Counted from the first letter of the stretch, positions 1-7,670 are shown. The stretch is DNA of 16,972 nucleotides from DASVWH01 sp036389715 (GCA_036389715.1 DASVWH010000018.1:1-16972); one strand, 5' to 3'. Numbers and translations are program-made. The notes: generated from the sequence alone by a model not told the origin.

Positions 1-117
1 CGCGGCCTCATCTTGTCTTGTGCCTGCGAGTTCGTGTACAACCAGAGCGGAATTTACCGGGCCCTGTCGCTGAGAGTGTCTGAGCCTTTGACGAACCGGG
101 GCCCTTCTAAAGTTTGA
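1..117 (+). CDS. C-terminal tail of an unidentified upstream gene (partial)
   Basis: Reading frame 1 is open from the left edge to a TGA at 115-117, while the other two forward frames close earlier. The visible tail reads about 38 residues and includes FVYNQSGIYRALSLRV. It ends 12 bases before the start of the next gene on the same strand, which would fit an operon. Too little remains to name a family. It could also be chance, since 117 open bases are not strong evidence in GC-rich DNA. Confidence 0.35.
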   Translation, partial: RGLILSCACEFVYNQSGIYRALSLRVSEPLTNRGPSKV

Positions 118-129
118 GATGGAGTCGCG

Positions 130-1125
130 TTGATAAACATCGGACGAGTGAGGGCAAAGGGCTGGTCCCGGAAGGCGGGCGTCGTGCTGCTCGTCATTGC
201 TTTCGTCTCTCTGGCGCGGGCCGAGGGCGGCTGGGTCGCAGTCCCGCACGGGGTCTTCACGAAGGATTTGAACGCAGTCTTTTTCGCGGATTCAAAGCGC
301 GGCTGGGTGGCGGGCGACGGCGGTTACGTCAGCCGCACGGTTGACGGCGGGCTGACCTGGACGCAGCAGCCGGTCGAGACCAGAGAGGCCATCAACGACA
401 TCTACTTTCGCAACAAAGAGGACGGCTACCTGCTCGCGGGCAACAGCATCTTTGTGACGGACGACGGCGGGCAGCACTGGCGCGAGCTGCGCCGCTACTT
501 CGCCTCGGATTTCGGCGGTGCGACGGCGGAGCTTTACAGCGTCCGCTTTTCAGGAAAGAAGAGGGGCTGGGTGGTCGGCTCCGTCAGCCGCAAGGACGTG
601 GTCGTGGATAGCCTGGTAATCTACACCAACGACGGCGGCAAATCCTGGCAGCGCCAGCGCGTGCCGACGCGCGAAGAGCTGATTCACCTGGACTTTGCGG
701 ACGAAAAGCGCGGGTGGATAGTCGGCGTCGGCGGCACGGTTCTCTTCACGCAGGACAGCGGCGAGACCTGGACGCCGCTCGGTTCAGGCACGACCGCAAC
801 GCTTTATCACGTGGATTTTCGTGACGAGCGGGTGGGCTGGGCCGTCGGCGAGCGCGCCACCGTCCTGCGTACCACGGACGGCGGCCAGAGCTGGCTGCCC
901 GTGGACGTGCCGGTCCGCGGAACGCTGCTCAGCGTGCAGTTTGTTGACGCGGATAACGGCTGGATAGTCGGGCGCGGCGGCGTCATTCTGCGTTCGAGCG
1001 ATGCGGGCAGAACCTGGGTCAGGCAGGAAAGCCGGACGAAACAGAATCTCTACGCGCTTTTTCTGGAGAAGAAGTGGGGCTGGGCCGTCGGCTCGGGTGG
1101 AATTATCTTGCAGTACGCGCGCTGA
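130..1125 (+). CDS. Secreted YCF48/BNR-type seven-bladed beta-propeller protein
   Basis: The protein has 331 residues and is built almost entirely of repeats of the form L..V.F.....GW.VG..G.I..T.DGG.TW, as in YCF48/HCF136-like and BNR propellers. I count seven: from about residues 48, 89, 132, 181, 223, 265 and 307, the last truncated after the GW-VG strand. Seven is the expected blade number. The N-terminus has a basic stretch then a hydrophobic core ending ARA-EGG, a likely signal peptide, so the protein is probably exported. The start is TTG at 130 with GATGGAG five bases upstream; a GTG at 148 is an alternative. YCF48 in phototrophs assists photosystem II assembly, but in heterotrophs the family is a general extracellular scaffold of unknown role, and nothing photosynthetic is seen here. 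Confidence 0.85.
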   Translation: MINIGRVRAKGWSRKAGVVLLVIAFVSLARAEGGWVAVPHGVFTKDLNAVFFADSKRGWVAGDGGYVSRTVDGGLTWTQQPVETREAINDIYFRNKEDGYLLAGNSIFVTDDGGQHWRELRRYFASDFGGATAELYSVRFSGKKRGWVVGSVSRKDVVVDSLVIYTNDGGKSWQRQRVPTREELIHLDFADEKRGWIVGVGGTVLFTQDSGETWTPLGSGTTATLYHVDFRDERVGWAVGERATVLRTTDGGQSWLPVDVPVRGTLLSVQFVDADNGWIVGRGGVILRSSDAGRTWVRQESRTKQNLYALFLEKKWGWAVGSGGIILQYAR

Positions 1126-1146
1126 CCGCAACGCCGGGGGCCTTTG

Positions 1147-1332
1147 TTGACAGAGGTTTACGGGTAAATGGCTGCCGCTCTGCCGGGTCAAGCAACCAGA
1201 AACGGCGGGCCCGGCATCTGAAGATTTGCTAAGGTTACCGCAAGAGGCCGCAAGGGGAAAGCGGTCGGGTAACGTTCGATTCCTCCTGTAATTTCCGCCC
1301 GGCATGGAAGCCCATACCGGGCGGCTTTTTTT
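1147..1332 (+). ncRNA. Candidate structured RNA with three successive hairpins
   Basis: The stretch between the propeller gene and the convergent regulator gene folds into three separate stems. Stem 1: nine pairs, 1181-1189 with 1208-1216, one G-U. Stem 2: six pairs, 1234-1239 with 1268-1273, enclosing six more, 1246-1251 with 1261-1266. Stem 3: the terminator at 1295-1324. A TTGACA lies at 1147-1152 but no convincing -10 box follows at the right distance. It may be a free small RNA, a processed 3' UTR of the propeller mRNA, or chance in GC-rich DNA. It does not match tRNA, tmRNA, SRP RNA, RNase P RNA or a riboswitch that I know. Confidence 0.3.
1295..1332 (+). terminator. Intrinsic terminator
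   Basis: CCGCCCGG at 1295-1302 pairs perfectly with CCGGGCGG at 1317-1324. After one mismatch, ATGG/CCAT continue the stem around an AAGC loop. Seven T residues follow at 1326-1332. It points rightward and ends transcription from the propeller gene or from the candidate RNA, 13 bases before the convergent gene's stop. In the other direction no T tract follows. Confidence 0.8.
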
Positions 1333-1345
1333 GTCTTGGGACAGT

Positions 1346-1777
1346 TTAATCCGGCTTTTCGTTGACCATCCCGCGCAGCTCTGCGCGCAGGCGCTCGATC
1401 TCCGCCAGTTTCTGCTGGACGCGGTCGAAGAGGGCCGATTGCGTCTTGATGCCTTCGTCAATCAGGTAGGCGGCGGCTTCGGCGCGGTTGCGGAAGACTC
1501 CGGCCTGGACCAGTTGTTCCAGCTTCTCCTGTGCCTCGTGCGAGACTTTAACGGCGACCACGTAATCATCCTTTGCAGAGATGGCGCGCTCGATGGTGCG
1601 GCTGATGTCGCGTCCGATGGCGCTCAGTGATTCGGGGATGCGCGAGGCGATCTCGCGCACGGAAGAGGCCGCGCGTGCCTTGTCGTGATGTTCCTCGGGC
1701 TCAACGTCGCGCAGCATCAGGTCGTCTATCGTCTCGGGCCGCTCTGTCCCGTGCTCCGGATCGTAAGGACTGCTCAT
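1346..1777 (-). CDS. Ribbon-helix-helix-like regulator with C-terminal coiled coil
   Basis: A 143-residue soluble protein. An acidic, probably disordered N-terminus (1-35) and a helical stretch (about 36-69) precede a beta strand plus two helices at about 72-112 (YVVAVKVSHEAQEKLEQLV, then NRAEAAAYLIDEGI), the pattern of ribbon-helix-helix DNA-binding folds. Residues 113-136 form a heptad-like helix (VQQKLAEIERLRAELR), suggesting oligomerisation. Start ATG at 1777, with GGAG about 12 bases upstream and a purine-rich stretch nearer. Target unknown. A small acidic partner such as an antitoxin is possible, but no toxin gene lies beside it. Confidence 0.75.
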   Translation of the reverse strand: MSSPYDPEHGTERPETIDDLMLRDVEPEEHHDKARAASSVREIASRIPESLSAIGRDISRTIERAISAKDDYVVAVKVSHEAQEKLEQLVQAGVFRNRAEAAAYLIDEGIKTQSALFDRVQQKLAEIERLRAELRGMVNEKPD

Positions 1778-1933
1778 CTTCTTTCAAGACTCCTTTTGGA
1801 CTATCTTACGTGCTGCGCCGCCGAAAGGTTCGCGCGCCCGTCATTAGACAACCAGGGATTCGACGGCCGCCCGGTGTGCGCCCGTAGAAATCTCGCGCCG
1901 CGCCGGGCATCCCTGTTGCGAGAAGACGCAAGC

Positions 1934-1962
1934 ATTCTAGGAAGCGCCGAAATCATCGTCAA
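1934..1962 (-). promoter_or_regulatory. Predicted promoter for the RHH-like gene
   Basis: On the minus strand TTGACG (1962-1957) is followed by exactly 17 bases and TAGAAT (1939-1934), a close fit to sigma-70 boxes. Predicted start near 1927, giving a leader of about 150 bases, which could carry leader regulation. Confidence 0.55.
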
Positions 1963-2007
1963 GGAGTCGTCGTCATCCCGCTCTTAACTTTTTGCTCTCA
2001 AGGGCCT

Positions 2008-2826
2008 TCACCCTGCCTTGATTCTTCCGCCCTGCTCTTCGTTGCGGCGTGCGATTGCGTAGAGAATGGTCTTGACCTGGAAGGGCGTCAGGTCCGGGTG
2101 GGCTTCCTTGATGAGCGCGATGATGCCGACGATGTGCGGGCAGGCAAAGCTATTGCCGGTCAACTGGCGATAACCGCCGCCGGGCCAGGTCGTCAGCACC
2201 TGCACGCCCGGCGCGACGAGCTCTATCACTTCGCCGTAGCGATAGCCGAACTTGAAGGGGTCGCTCCCGTCATCTTTGACCACCGAGACGAGCGAGGAAG
2301 AGAAGATCGAAGGGAAGCTCGGCTGCGGCAGATTGTTGGCCGCCGCGACGACAATGCAGCCAGCGTGATAGGCCATGTCCAGCAGGTCGTGCAGCGGCCC
2401 GTGATACTGCGGCTTGGTCGTCCCGAGCGAGAGATTGATGACGTGCAGCCTCTGCTTGATGGCGTAGTCGAGCCCGGCCAGGAACAGCTCGCCCGAGCCG
2501 GAAGCCTTCGCGCCGAGCACCTTGATGCTATAAAGCTCTGCGTCGGGCGCGAGCTGGCTGATAATCCCGGCGCAGGCCGTCCCGTGGCCCGCCGCGTCGC
2601 CCGACACCGAAGGCCGAAAGTGCACCCGCCCGCCTTCGACGCTCGCCTCGACGGAGGCTTTGACCCGTCCTTTCAGGGCCGGATGCTCCGTGTCTATGCC
2701 GCTGTCGATGACGGCGACGCGCACGCCCCTGCCCGTGCGTCCCTCCCAGAGCTTGTCGGGCGTAATCGTCGCCCACAGGTTCGCCAGCGCGCCCCCAGCT
2801 TCGCCGCGCGCTTTAGACTGCGCCAT
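2008..2826 (-). CDS. Subtilisin-like serine protease (S8), no signal peptide
   Basis: A 272-residue S8 peptidase. The catalytic triad is visible: Asp41 in AVIDSGID, His81 in GHGTACAGI, Ser226 in GNSFACPHI, with the oxyanion Asn in AAANN (164-165). Unlike secreted subtilisins it has no signal peptide and almost no propeptide: the catalytic core begins within about 25 residues, after NLWATITPDKLWEGRTGRG. That points to a cytoplasmic minimal protease or one matured in an unusual way. Start ATG at 2826; no clear Shine-Dalgarno precedes it. It is divergent from the S41 protease gene across a 430-base gap. Confidence 0.9.
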   Translation of the reverse strand: MAQSKARGEAGGALANLWATITPDKLWEGRTGRGVRVAVIDSGIDTEHPALKGRVKASVEASVEGGRVHFRPSVSGDAAGHGTACAGIISQLAPDAELYSIKVLGAKASGSGELFLAGLDYAIKQRLHVINLSLGTTKPQYHGPLHDLLDMAYHAGCIVVAAANNLPQPSFPSIFSSSLVSVVKDDGSDPFKFGYRYGEVIELVAPGVQVLTTWPGGGYRQLTGNSFACPHIVGIIALIKEAHPDLTPFQVKTILYAIARRNEEQGGRIKAG

Positions 2827-2850
2827 GATGAGATTCGAGCTTAATCAAAG

Positions 2851-2873
2851 TGGAATAGAGCAAAATGGAATAG
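2851..2873 (-). promoter_or_regulatory. Two direct repeats of CTATTCCA upstream of the S8 gene
   Basis: TGGAATAG occurs on the plus strand at 2851-2858 and again at 2866-2873, 15 bases apart start to start, 25-47 bases before the protease start. The spacing is near one and a half helical turns. It may be a regulator site; no known consensus is claimed. Confidence 0.25.
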
Positions 2874-3132
2874 CTTTTGTTCGGGCGCAGACGCCTCTCG
2901 TCCGACGAACAGGCCGCGCCGTTTTTATCTCAAGGTGGAAGGGCCACCCCGTTTCGGTCGGACTCGAAAACACTGACGGGCTCAACCGCTGAAGGCGGCG
3001 CGTGCGCTTATTGTACGATGCGGCACGCGCCCGCGCACGAAGAATTGTCGGCGACGTGGCAAACGCCCGCCGAAAAGGGGTTTGCCCGCAGGGCAAGCCG
3101 GGATAAAAGAAGGGCGGTTTCCGCACGCAACC

Positions 3133-3162
3133 TTGCTCCCGCCGCTAGCATCCGTGTACTAT
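3133..3162 (+). promoter_or_regulatory. Predicted promoter for the S41 protease gene
   Basis: TTGCTC (3133-3138), an 18-base spacer and TACTAT (3157-3162) resemble sigma-70 boxes. Predicted start near 3169, leaving a leader of about 90 bases before the GTG start. Confidence 0.4.
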
Positions 3163-3257
3163 GCAGAGAGCCGTAAATTTCGGCCGTTGCCAAGGGTCGC
3201 GCCCTCCGAGCGGCGCTCTAACTTTAGCAGATTTATTTCAATAAGAGGCTTGTAGCA

Positions 3258-4997
3258 GTGAAGAACAGAATTTCGCTCGCCCTCGTCGCATTACTTCTCG
3301 TCGCCCTGACACTTCCGGTCTTCGTCGCCGCGCAGCAGCAGGGCCAGGCTCCGAGCGGGAGCACGGCCCAGCCAGCGCCCCGGCCCTCTTCCGGCAACGG
3401 AATGCCGGGCCGTCGCCCCTCGCCGCGCGCGCGCGCCATGAGCGGCGCGACCTCGGATGTCGAGCAGGATTTTGCCGAAGCGCTGACCATCATCCAGGAG
3501 AATTACGTTGACGGCAATAAGCTCGAATATAACACCGTCTTCAAATCCTCCATCATCGGGATGCTGCGCTCGCTCGATCCGCACTCCAATTATTACGACC
3601 GCCAGGAGTTCGACGAGCTGAAGACCGACCAGCGCTCGGAGTATTTCGGCATCGGCGCGTCCATCCAGAATCAGACCGTCGGCGACCAGACCGATACCTA
3701 CATCATGGCGACCTTCGAGAATTCGCCTGCGGCGCGCGCCGGGCTGCGCTTCGGCGACCGCATCCTGGCCGTGGACGGCGACAAGATGGCGGGCAAGTTC
3801 TCTTCCGAAGTGCGCGATAAGATACGCGGCCCGCGCGGCTCAGTCGTCAAGGTGACGGTCGAGCGCGCCGCGACGCTCAAGACGGAGACGGTCGAGATCA
3901 CACGCGACGCCGTCCCGCAGCCTTCCATTCCAGACGCTTACATGCTGCGACCGGGCGTCGGCTACATCGGCATGACGCAGGGCTTCAACTACACGACGGC
4001 CGACGAGTTGCAGGCGGCGCTCGACGACCTCCATTCGCAGGGCATGCAATCGCTGGTGCTGGACTTGCGCAACAATCCGGGCGGCTTCCTGGACCAGGCG
4101 ATTCGCGTCTCGGAGAAGTTCTTGCAGCGCGGGCAGGTGATTCTTTCACAGAAGGGGCGCAACGGGCTCGGCGACAGGGTCTATGAATCGAGCAATCGTA
4201 ACCCGGACCTGACGCCGCTGGTCATCCTCGTCAACGGCAATACGGCCTCTGCGTCCGAGATCGTGGCGGGCGCGATGCAGGACCATGACCGCGCCCTGAT
4301 CGTCGGCCAGACCAGTTTCGGCAAAGGGCTCGTCCAGGGCATCTTCCCGCTCGAATACGGCGCGGGATTGACGCTCACGACGGCCAAGTATTTCACGCCT
4401 TCGGGCCGCCTCATTCAGCGCGACTACTCGAACGGCGGCTTCTACGACTATTACACGAGGGGCGGGACGATAGCCCTCGACAAGAAGGAAGAGCAGGTTA
4501 AGCCTGCCGGGCCGGAAAGCAAGACCGACACGGGCCGTCCCGTTTACGGCGGAGGCGGCATCTCGCCCGACGAGGCCATCAAGCCGCGGACCATCAACAC
4601 GGGGCAGGCGCGCCTTCGTAATCCGATCTTCGCCTTCACGCGCGAGATAGTCAACGGGCGCATCCCGGGCTTCGATTCCTACAAGGTCGGGCGTGCCATT
4701 GATTTCGGACACCGGCTCGAAGCCTCCGATTTCAGGGTCACAAATGAAGTCTACAAAGCGTTTAGGGATTTCGTGGCCAAGAACCCGGCCTGGAAGGTGA
4801 CGCCCGCACAGCTCGACCGTAATCGCTCGTTCATCGAGCAGGAGCTGCGCTTCAACATGGTGACGGCGGCCTACGGCCGGACGGCCGCGGACCAGGTGCT
4901 CGTCGCCGACGACCCGCAGGTGGCCAAGGCGGTTGACATCATGCCGAGGGCGCGCGAGCTGGCGATGACGGCGCTCAATCGTCGCGCTCAGCCCTAA
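3258..4997 (+). CDS. ctpA: CtpA-type carboxyl-terminal processing protease (S41) with PDZ domain
   Basis: A 579-residue exported serine protease that trims or degrades envelope proteins. A signal peptide (1-25, hydrophobic core then VAA-QQQ) is followed by a Pro/Ser/Gly-rich linker (about 26-62), an N-terminal helical segment with LDPHSNYYDRQEF, a PDZ domain (about 129-205, including SPAARAGLRFGDRILAVDG), and the S41 core. Catalytic Ser331 in TASASEIVAG and Lys356 in FGKG are 25 residues apart, as in E. coli Prc (430/455), and Gln360 fits the third residue. The C-terminal 110 residues form a helical extension. Start GTG at 3258 with AAGAGG nine bases upstream. It ends at a strong palindromic terminator shared with the convergent gene. 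Confidence 0.93.
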   Translation: MKNRISLALVALLLVALTLPVFVAAQQQGQAPSGSTAQPAPRPSSGNGMPGRRPSPRARAMSGATSDVEQDFAEALTIIQENYVDGNKLEYNTVFKSSIIGMLRSLDPHSNYYDRQEFDELKTDQRSEYFGIGASIQNQTVGDQTDTYIMATFENSPAARAGLRFGDRILAVDGDKMAGKFSSEVRDKIRGPRGSVVKVTVERAATLKTETVEITRDAVPQPSIPDAYMLRPGVGYIGMTQGFNYTTADELQAALDDLHSQGMQSLVLDLRNNPGGFLDQAIRVSEKFLQRGQVILSQKGRNGLGDRVYESSNRNPDLTPLVILVNGNTASASEIVAGAMQDHDRALIVGQTSFGKGLVQGIFPLEYGAGLTLTTAKYFTPSGRLIQRDYSNGGFYDYYTRGGTIALDKKEEQVKPAGPESKTDTGRPVYGGGGISPDEAIKPRTINTGQARLRNPIFAFTREIVNGRIPGFDSYKVGRAIDFGHRLEASDFRVTNEVYKAFRDFVAKNPAWKVTPAQLDRNRSFIEQELRFNMVTAAYGRTAADQVLVADDPQVAKAVDIMPRARELAMTALNRRAQP

Positions 4998-5023
4998 AGG
5001 CTGGGCACTGGCCCGGGAGCCGA

Positions 5024-5095
5024 AAAAGCAGAAAGGCAAAAGTGAAGAGGGAGGGCCGAGGCGCTCTTTCTCTTCACTTTTGCCTTTCTGCTTTT
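5024..5095. repeat. 26-bp perfect inverted repeat, bidirectional terminator-like element
   Basis: Positions 5024-5049 are the exact reverse complement of 5070-5095, separated by 20 bases whose outer seven positions also pair with G-U help. The arms begin with AAAA and end with TTTT, so a hairpin plus U tract forms in either direction. It lies between the stop codons of the convergent S41 and DUF6766-like genes. A 14-base piece of the left arm, GCAAAAGTGAAGAG, recurs at 15768-15781 in another palindrome, also between convergent genes. It may be a dispersed palindromic repeat used as a terminator. Confidence 0.85.
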
Positions 5096-5126
5096 GACCC
5101 CTGCGCGGCCTGCCGGAGCCTCTTTT

Positions 5127-5795
5127 TCAGTCCCCGCCGGTTTTGCCGTGCGGCGCGTCAACGGGCTTGGATTCGGGCGAGCCCTTCTGGCGCAGGAAGA
5201 TCGAGAGGACGACGAGCGCCCCGACCGAGAGAAATTCGCTCTGCCAGTTCTGGAAAGACTCGAACCAGAAGCGCGAAGTTCCCATGTACTCTATCGTCGT
5301 CACGGGCTGGCCGCCGTGCACACGCTGGTCCTCGCTATACTCTTTCGCGCCCCCGGCCGCGTGCAGCACAAACGAGATGACGAAGAGCAGGAAGAGGGCC
5401 AGGCAGAGAGAGTTCTCGTAGATTTTTAAGGTCCATCCGCCCCGCCGCACCGGCCAGGGCATATCCTTTCGCTTGCGACCGGATTTTCCAGGCTCCGTAT
5501 CCACAGACTCCTTCTCGTCCAGCTTTTTAGATTCGGGCGAGCCCTTCTGGTAAAGATAAGCCGTCAGCAGAACGTACATTCCCATCTGGAGAAATTCGCT
5601 CTCCCAATTCTCAAAAATCGCCTCGACGAAATGGCCGCTCGAAAGATACTCTGTGAAGCCGACGGTCGGCTGCCCATGATCCTGCTGCTCTTCGTTGTAC
5701 TGCCTGTAGCCCGTCACGCTCTGGCCCATCAGGGCCAGGAGAAAGAGCGTGAACATCACTATCGAGAGACCGTTGTTGCGCAGTATTCGTCGCAT
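5127..5795 (-). CDS. DUF6766-like membrane protein with internal duplication
   Basis: A 222-residue protein with about four membrane helices (11-28, 70-84, 129-147, 189-203). It is a tandem duplication: residues 63-90 and 183-210 align with an offset of exactly 120, both reading NW-SEFL...(L/R)QKGSPESK, and both halves carry (Y/E)Y.E(E/D)Q..HG.QPV...EY between the helices. A charged linker (91-125) joins the halves. The DNA shows it too: 21 bases are identical at 5170-5190 and 5530-5550. I recall this pattern in proteins annotated as DUF6766; function is unknown. Start ATG at 5795 with AGGAG four bases upstream. It follows the outer-membrane barrel gene on the same strand after 84 bases. Confidence 0.85.
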   Translation of the reverse strand: MRRILRNNGLSIVMFTLFLLALMGQSVTGYRQYNEEQQDHGQPTVGFTEYLSSGHFVEAIFENWESEFLQMGMYVLLTAYLYQKGSPESKKLDEKESVDTEPGKSGRKRKDMPWPVRRGGWTLKIYENSLCLALFLLFVISFVLHAAGGAKEYSEDQRVHGGQPVTTIEYMGTSRFWFESFQNWQSEFLSVGALVVLSIFLRQKGSPESKPVDAPHGKTGGD

Positions 5796-5879
5796 AGAAC
5801 TCCTGCCAGACTGTTGGCTCAGACGAGCGTTGGAAATCCCGGGCCGGAAGGGACGATTCGTGTCTCGCGCATCTCCAGC

Positions 5880-6755
5880 CTATTTCTTGTAGAGCCTGGC
5901 CGCACCGACGGTGACGCCCGCGAAAATCCCGAAGCGCGGCGCGTCCGGGTTAAGCCCGAAACGCATCCCGGCGTCGAAAACGAGCCGCCGGTTGGCCTTG
6001 TAGGTCAGCGCGCCGAGCGCGAATAAACCCTTCGGCTGCACGTCGTCCTTCGTCTGGCCCGAAAGCTCGCCGATCAACCCGAAGCCGCTCTTGAATTCGC
6101 CGGAGAAGGCGAGCGCGCCCTGCCCGCCCGTCACCCAGCCGGGCTCGCCCTCGCGCCCGACGATCAGGTACGCACCGTTCAAGTCCAGGTCAACCTCTCC
6201 GAGCTTCTTGCTGAGCAGGAGGACGAGCCTGTGGTCCACGCGACCCGTCCCGAGCCCCTTCTTCTCGCTCGCCGTCGGCAGCTTGGCGTAATAGGCGAAG
6301 GCCAGCGCCGGGTGCTTCTCCGTGTCCTTGAGCACGACGGCCTGAAAGCCGATCCTGGTGTCGCCGATTCCGGTCATGCGAGTGCCCGTCTCATCCGTCT
6401 CGCTCTCTACTGTGTCGAAATCAAGCTCAAGCAGAAGGCGGCTGGCGGCGGCAAAGCGCAGGGTCAGCGGCGCGGTCTGCTGGCTGCGAAACTCGCTGCC
6501 GCGAAAATTTCCGTCGTACCCGTACTCCAACTGGAGCACGCCCCGGCGTTGAATCTCGGCCGGATTGGCGACGCTCGGCCTGCTCGGTTTGATGAACTCT
6601 TCCTCCTCGCCCTGCTGCCCGGCGGCGGCTGGCGGCGGCAGCCTGTCCGTCACCGGGACGAGCATCTGCTGTGCGCGCAGGATGTCGGGAGCGGCTGCGA
6701 AAAATAGCGCAAGTAAGAGAAGGCGCGGAAGCCTCTGCTTAAGCTCTGTGGTCAT
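5880..6755 (-). CDS. Outer-membrane beta-barrel protein, MetA/phenol-degradation transporter-like
   Basis: 291 residues from the ATG at 6755. A signal peptide (KQRLPRLLLLALFFAAA...RAQQ) is followed by a Pro/Gly/Glu-rich stretch and then alternating hydrophobic strands rich in GxG turns (LQLEYGYDG, MTGIGDTRIGFQAV, LAFAYYAKLPT, GLIGELSG, FDAGMRFGLN, FGIFAGVTVG), ending near an aromatic, ARLYKK. The IGDTRIG and YYAKLPTA elements fit the putative MetA-pathway transporter family, which is named for phenol degradation but broadly covers barrels of unknown substrate. An in-frame TTG at 6773 would add six residues before the signal; the ATG, with GGAAG just upstream, is preferred. Confidence 0.75.
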   Translation of the reverse strand: MTTELKQRLPRLLLLALFFAAAPDILRAQQMLVPVTDRLPPPAAAGQQGEEEEFIKPSRPSVANPAEIQRRGVLQLEYGYDGNFRGSEFRSQQTAPLTLRFAAASRLLLELDFDTVESETDETGTRMTGIGDTRIGFQAVVLKDTEKHPALAFAYYAKLPTASEKKGLGTGRVDHRLVLLLSKKLGEVDLDLNGAYLIVGREGEPGWVTGGQGALAFSGEFKSGFGLIGELSGQTKDDVQPKGLFALGALTYKANRRLVFDAGMRFGLNPDAPRFGIFAGVTVGAARLYKK

Positions 6756-6813
6756 ATTCTTCCAGGTCTCCAAGTGGTTATTCGGGCTCTGCCCCGGCGC
6801 GAAGGGCAGGGGT

Positions 6814-7482
6814 TTAATCCTTCTCGGCGAACTGCGGCGTCTGCGGCTCGGGTTCCGCCCTTTGGGAACTGCGAGAGGCGGCCGCCTGCTTCAGCTCTTC
6901 GAGGTCAAGTTCGATGGAGGGGCGCGTGTCGGCCTTGAGCACCTTCTGCATCAACCCTAAGGCGTACTCATTCTGCCGGGGGTCGCTCGAAGCCACGCAG
7001 TCGGAGGGGATGACCAGGTTGAAGTCGCGCATGTAGGCGTCGTTGGCGGTAAAGAGGACGCAGATATCGGCCGTAATGCCGGTCAGAATCAGTGTCTTGG
7101 CCTTCAGATAATCGAGCAGCGTGTCGAGCGTCGTCGAAAAGAAGCCGGAGTGCTTGGGCTTGAGGACGAAATAATCGTCTTCGGCCGGGCGCAGCAGTTC
7201 GACCAGGGGCTTTCCGCAAACGTCGTCTTCAAGGCAGTGCGCGAGCAGCTTGTTGAAATCGGACTGCCACTTGCCGAAGTTATCGTTGACATAGACGACC
7301 GGGATTTCGGCCTCTCTGGCCCGGCGCTTGAGGGCGGCCAGCCTTTCGGCCATCGGCAGCGCGTATCGCAGGAGGTCGCGGCCGGTGTCGAATTCCAGGT
7401 CGTTGATGACATCAATCAAAAGAAGCGCCACGTCCGCTTTGTCCGGCACATTGCCGTGCAAGTCTTCGTTCTTCGCGGGCAT
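6814..7482 (-). CDS. Isochorismatase-family cysteine hydrolase
   Basis: 222 residues from the ATG at 7482. The family triad is visible: Asp24 in LLLIDVINDLEF, Lys108 in FVLKPKHSGFF, Cys141 in GITADICVLFTANDA; the non-proline cis-peptide region GITAD is typical. Members hydrolyse isochorismate, nicotinamide or other amides; the substrate here cannot be read from sequence. A C-terminal tail (about 195-222) is Glu/Gln/Pro-rich and likely disordered. The frame stays open upstream to 7578, but that region holds the predicted promoter, so the ATG is chosen. Confidence 0.88.
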   Translation of the reverse strand: MPAKNEDLHGNVPDKADVALLLIDVINDLEFDTGRDLLRYALPMAERLAALKRRAREAEIPVVYVNDNFGKWQSDFNKLLAHCLEDDVCGKPLVELLRPAEDDYFVLKPKHSGFFSTTLDTLLDYLKAKTLILTGITADICVLFTANDAYMRDFNLVIPSDCVASSDPRQNEYALGLMQKVLKADTRPSIELDLEELKQAAASRSSQRAEPEPQTPQFAEKD

Positions 7483-7550
7483 CCTGAGGTTTCTTCCCCC
7501 TGACTCGATATAAATTGGCCTTTGATGCAGAGCGAGCAGTTTACCACGAA

Positions 7551-7578
7551 CTATTATGCGAAAGGGGCCTTTCTGCAA
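7551..7578 (-). promoter_or_regulatory. Possible promoter for the isochorismatase-family gene
   Basis: TTGCAG (7578-7573), a 16-base spacer and TAATAG (7556-7551) on the minus strand, about 70 bases before the ATG at 7482. Confidence 0.35.
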
Positions 7579-7670
7579 AAGGTGGGAGAGGAGGAAGGAC
7601 GAGCCTTGAGGGGTTGAGGCCCGCCCTTCCGGGCAGCGGCTGTAGTTGCCCGTGTATCTTGGGGTTGAGG

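Larger units (their letters stand above)
2827..3257. other. Divergent intergenic region between two protease genes
   Basis: No convincing gene. Contents: direct repeats near the S8 start (2851-2873); short hairpins around 3058-3100 (GGCAAAC with GTTTGCC, and TTGCCC-GCA-GGGCAA); and a promoter-like pair at 3133-3162 for the rightward gene. Confidence 0.5.

Noticed and set aside
1147..1152. TTGACA as a -35 box for the candidate RNA
   Set aside because: No acceptable -10 box at 16-18 bases; kept only as a remark.
1268..1290. Sequence like a tRNA T-loop (GTTCGATTCC)
   Set aside because: The flanking bases do not form a T stem and no acceptor or anticodon arm can be built around it; the bases belong to the stem at 1234-1273.
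2098..2844. Long open frame opposite the S8 protease gene
   Set aside because: Antisense to a gene with an intact catalytic triad; Arg/Asp/Ala-rich composition typical of a shadow frame in GC-rich DNA.
4146..5039. 297-codon frame opposite the end of the S41 protease gene
   Set aside because: Shadow of the conserved catalytic region; no recognisable domain and rich in Arg and Val.
7483..7578. 32-residue N-terminal extension of the isochorismatase-family protein
   Set aside because: It would begin inside the predicted -35 box and lies outside the family fold.
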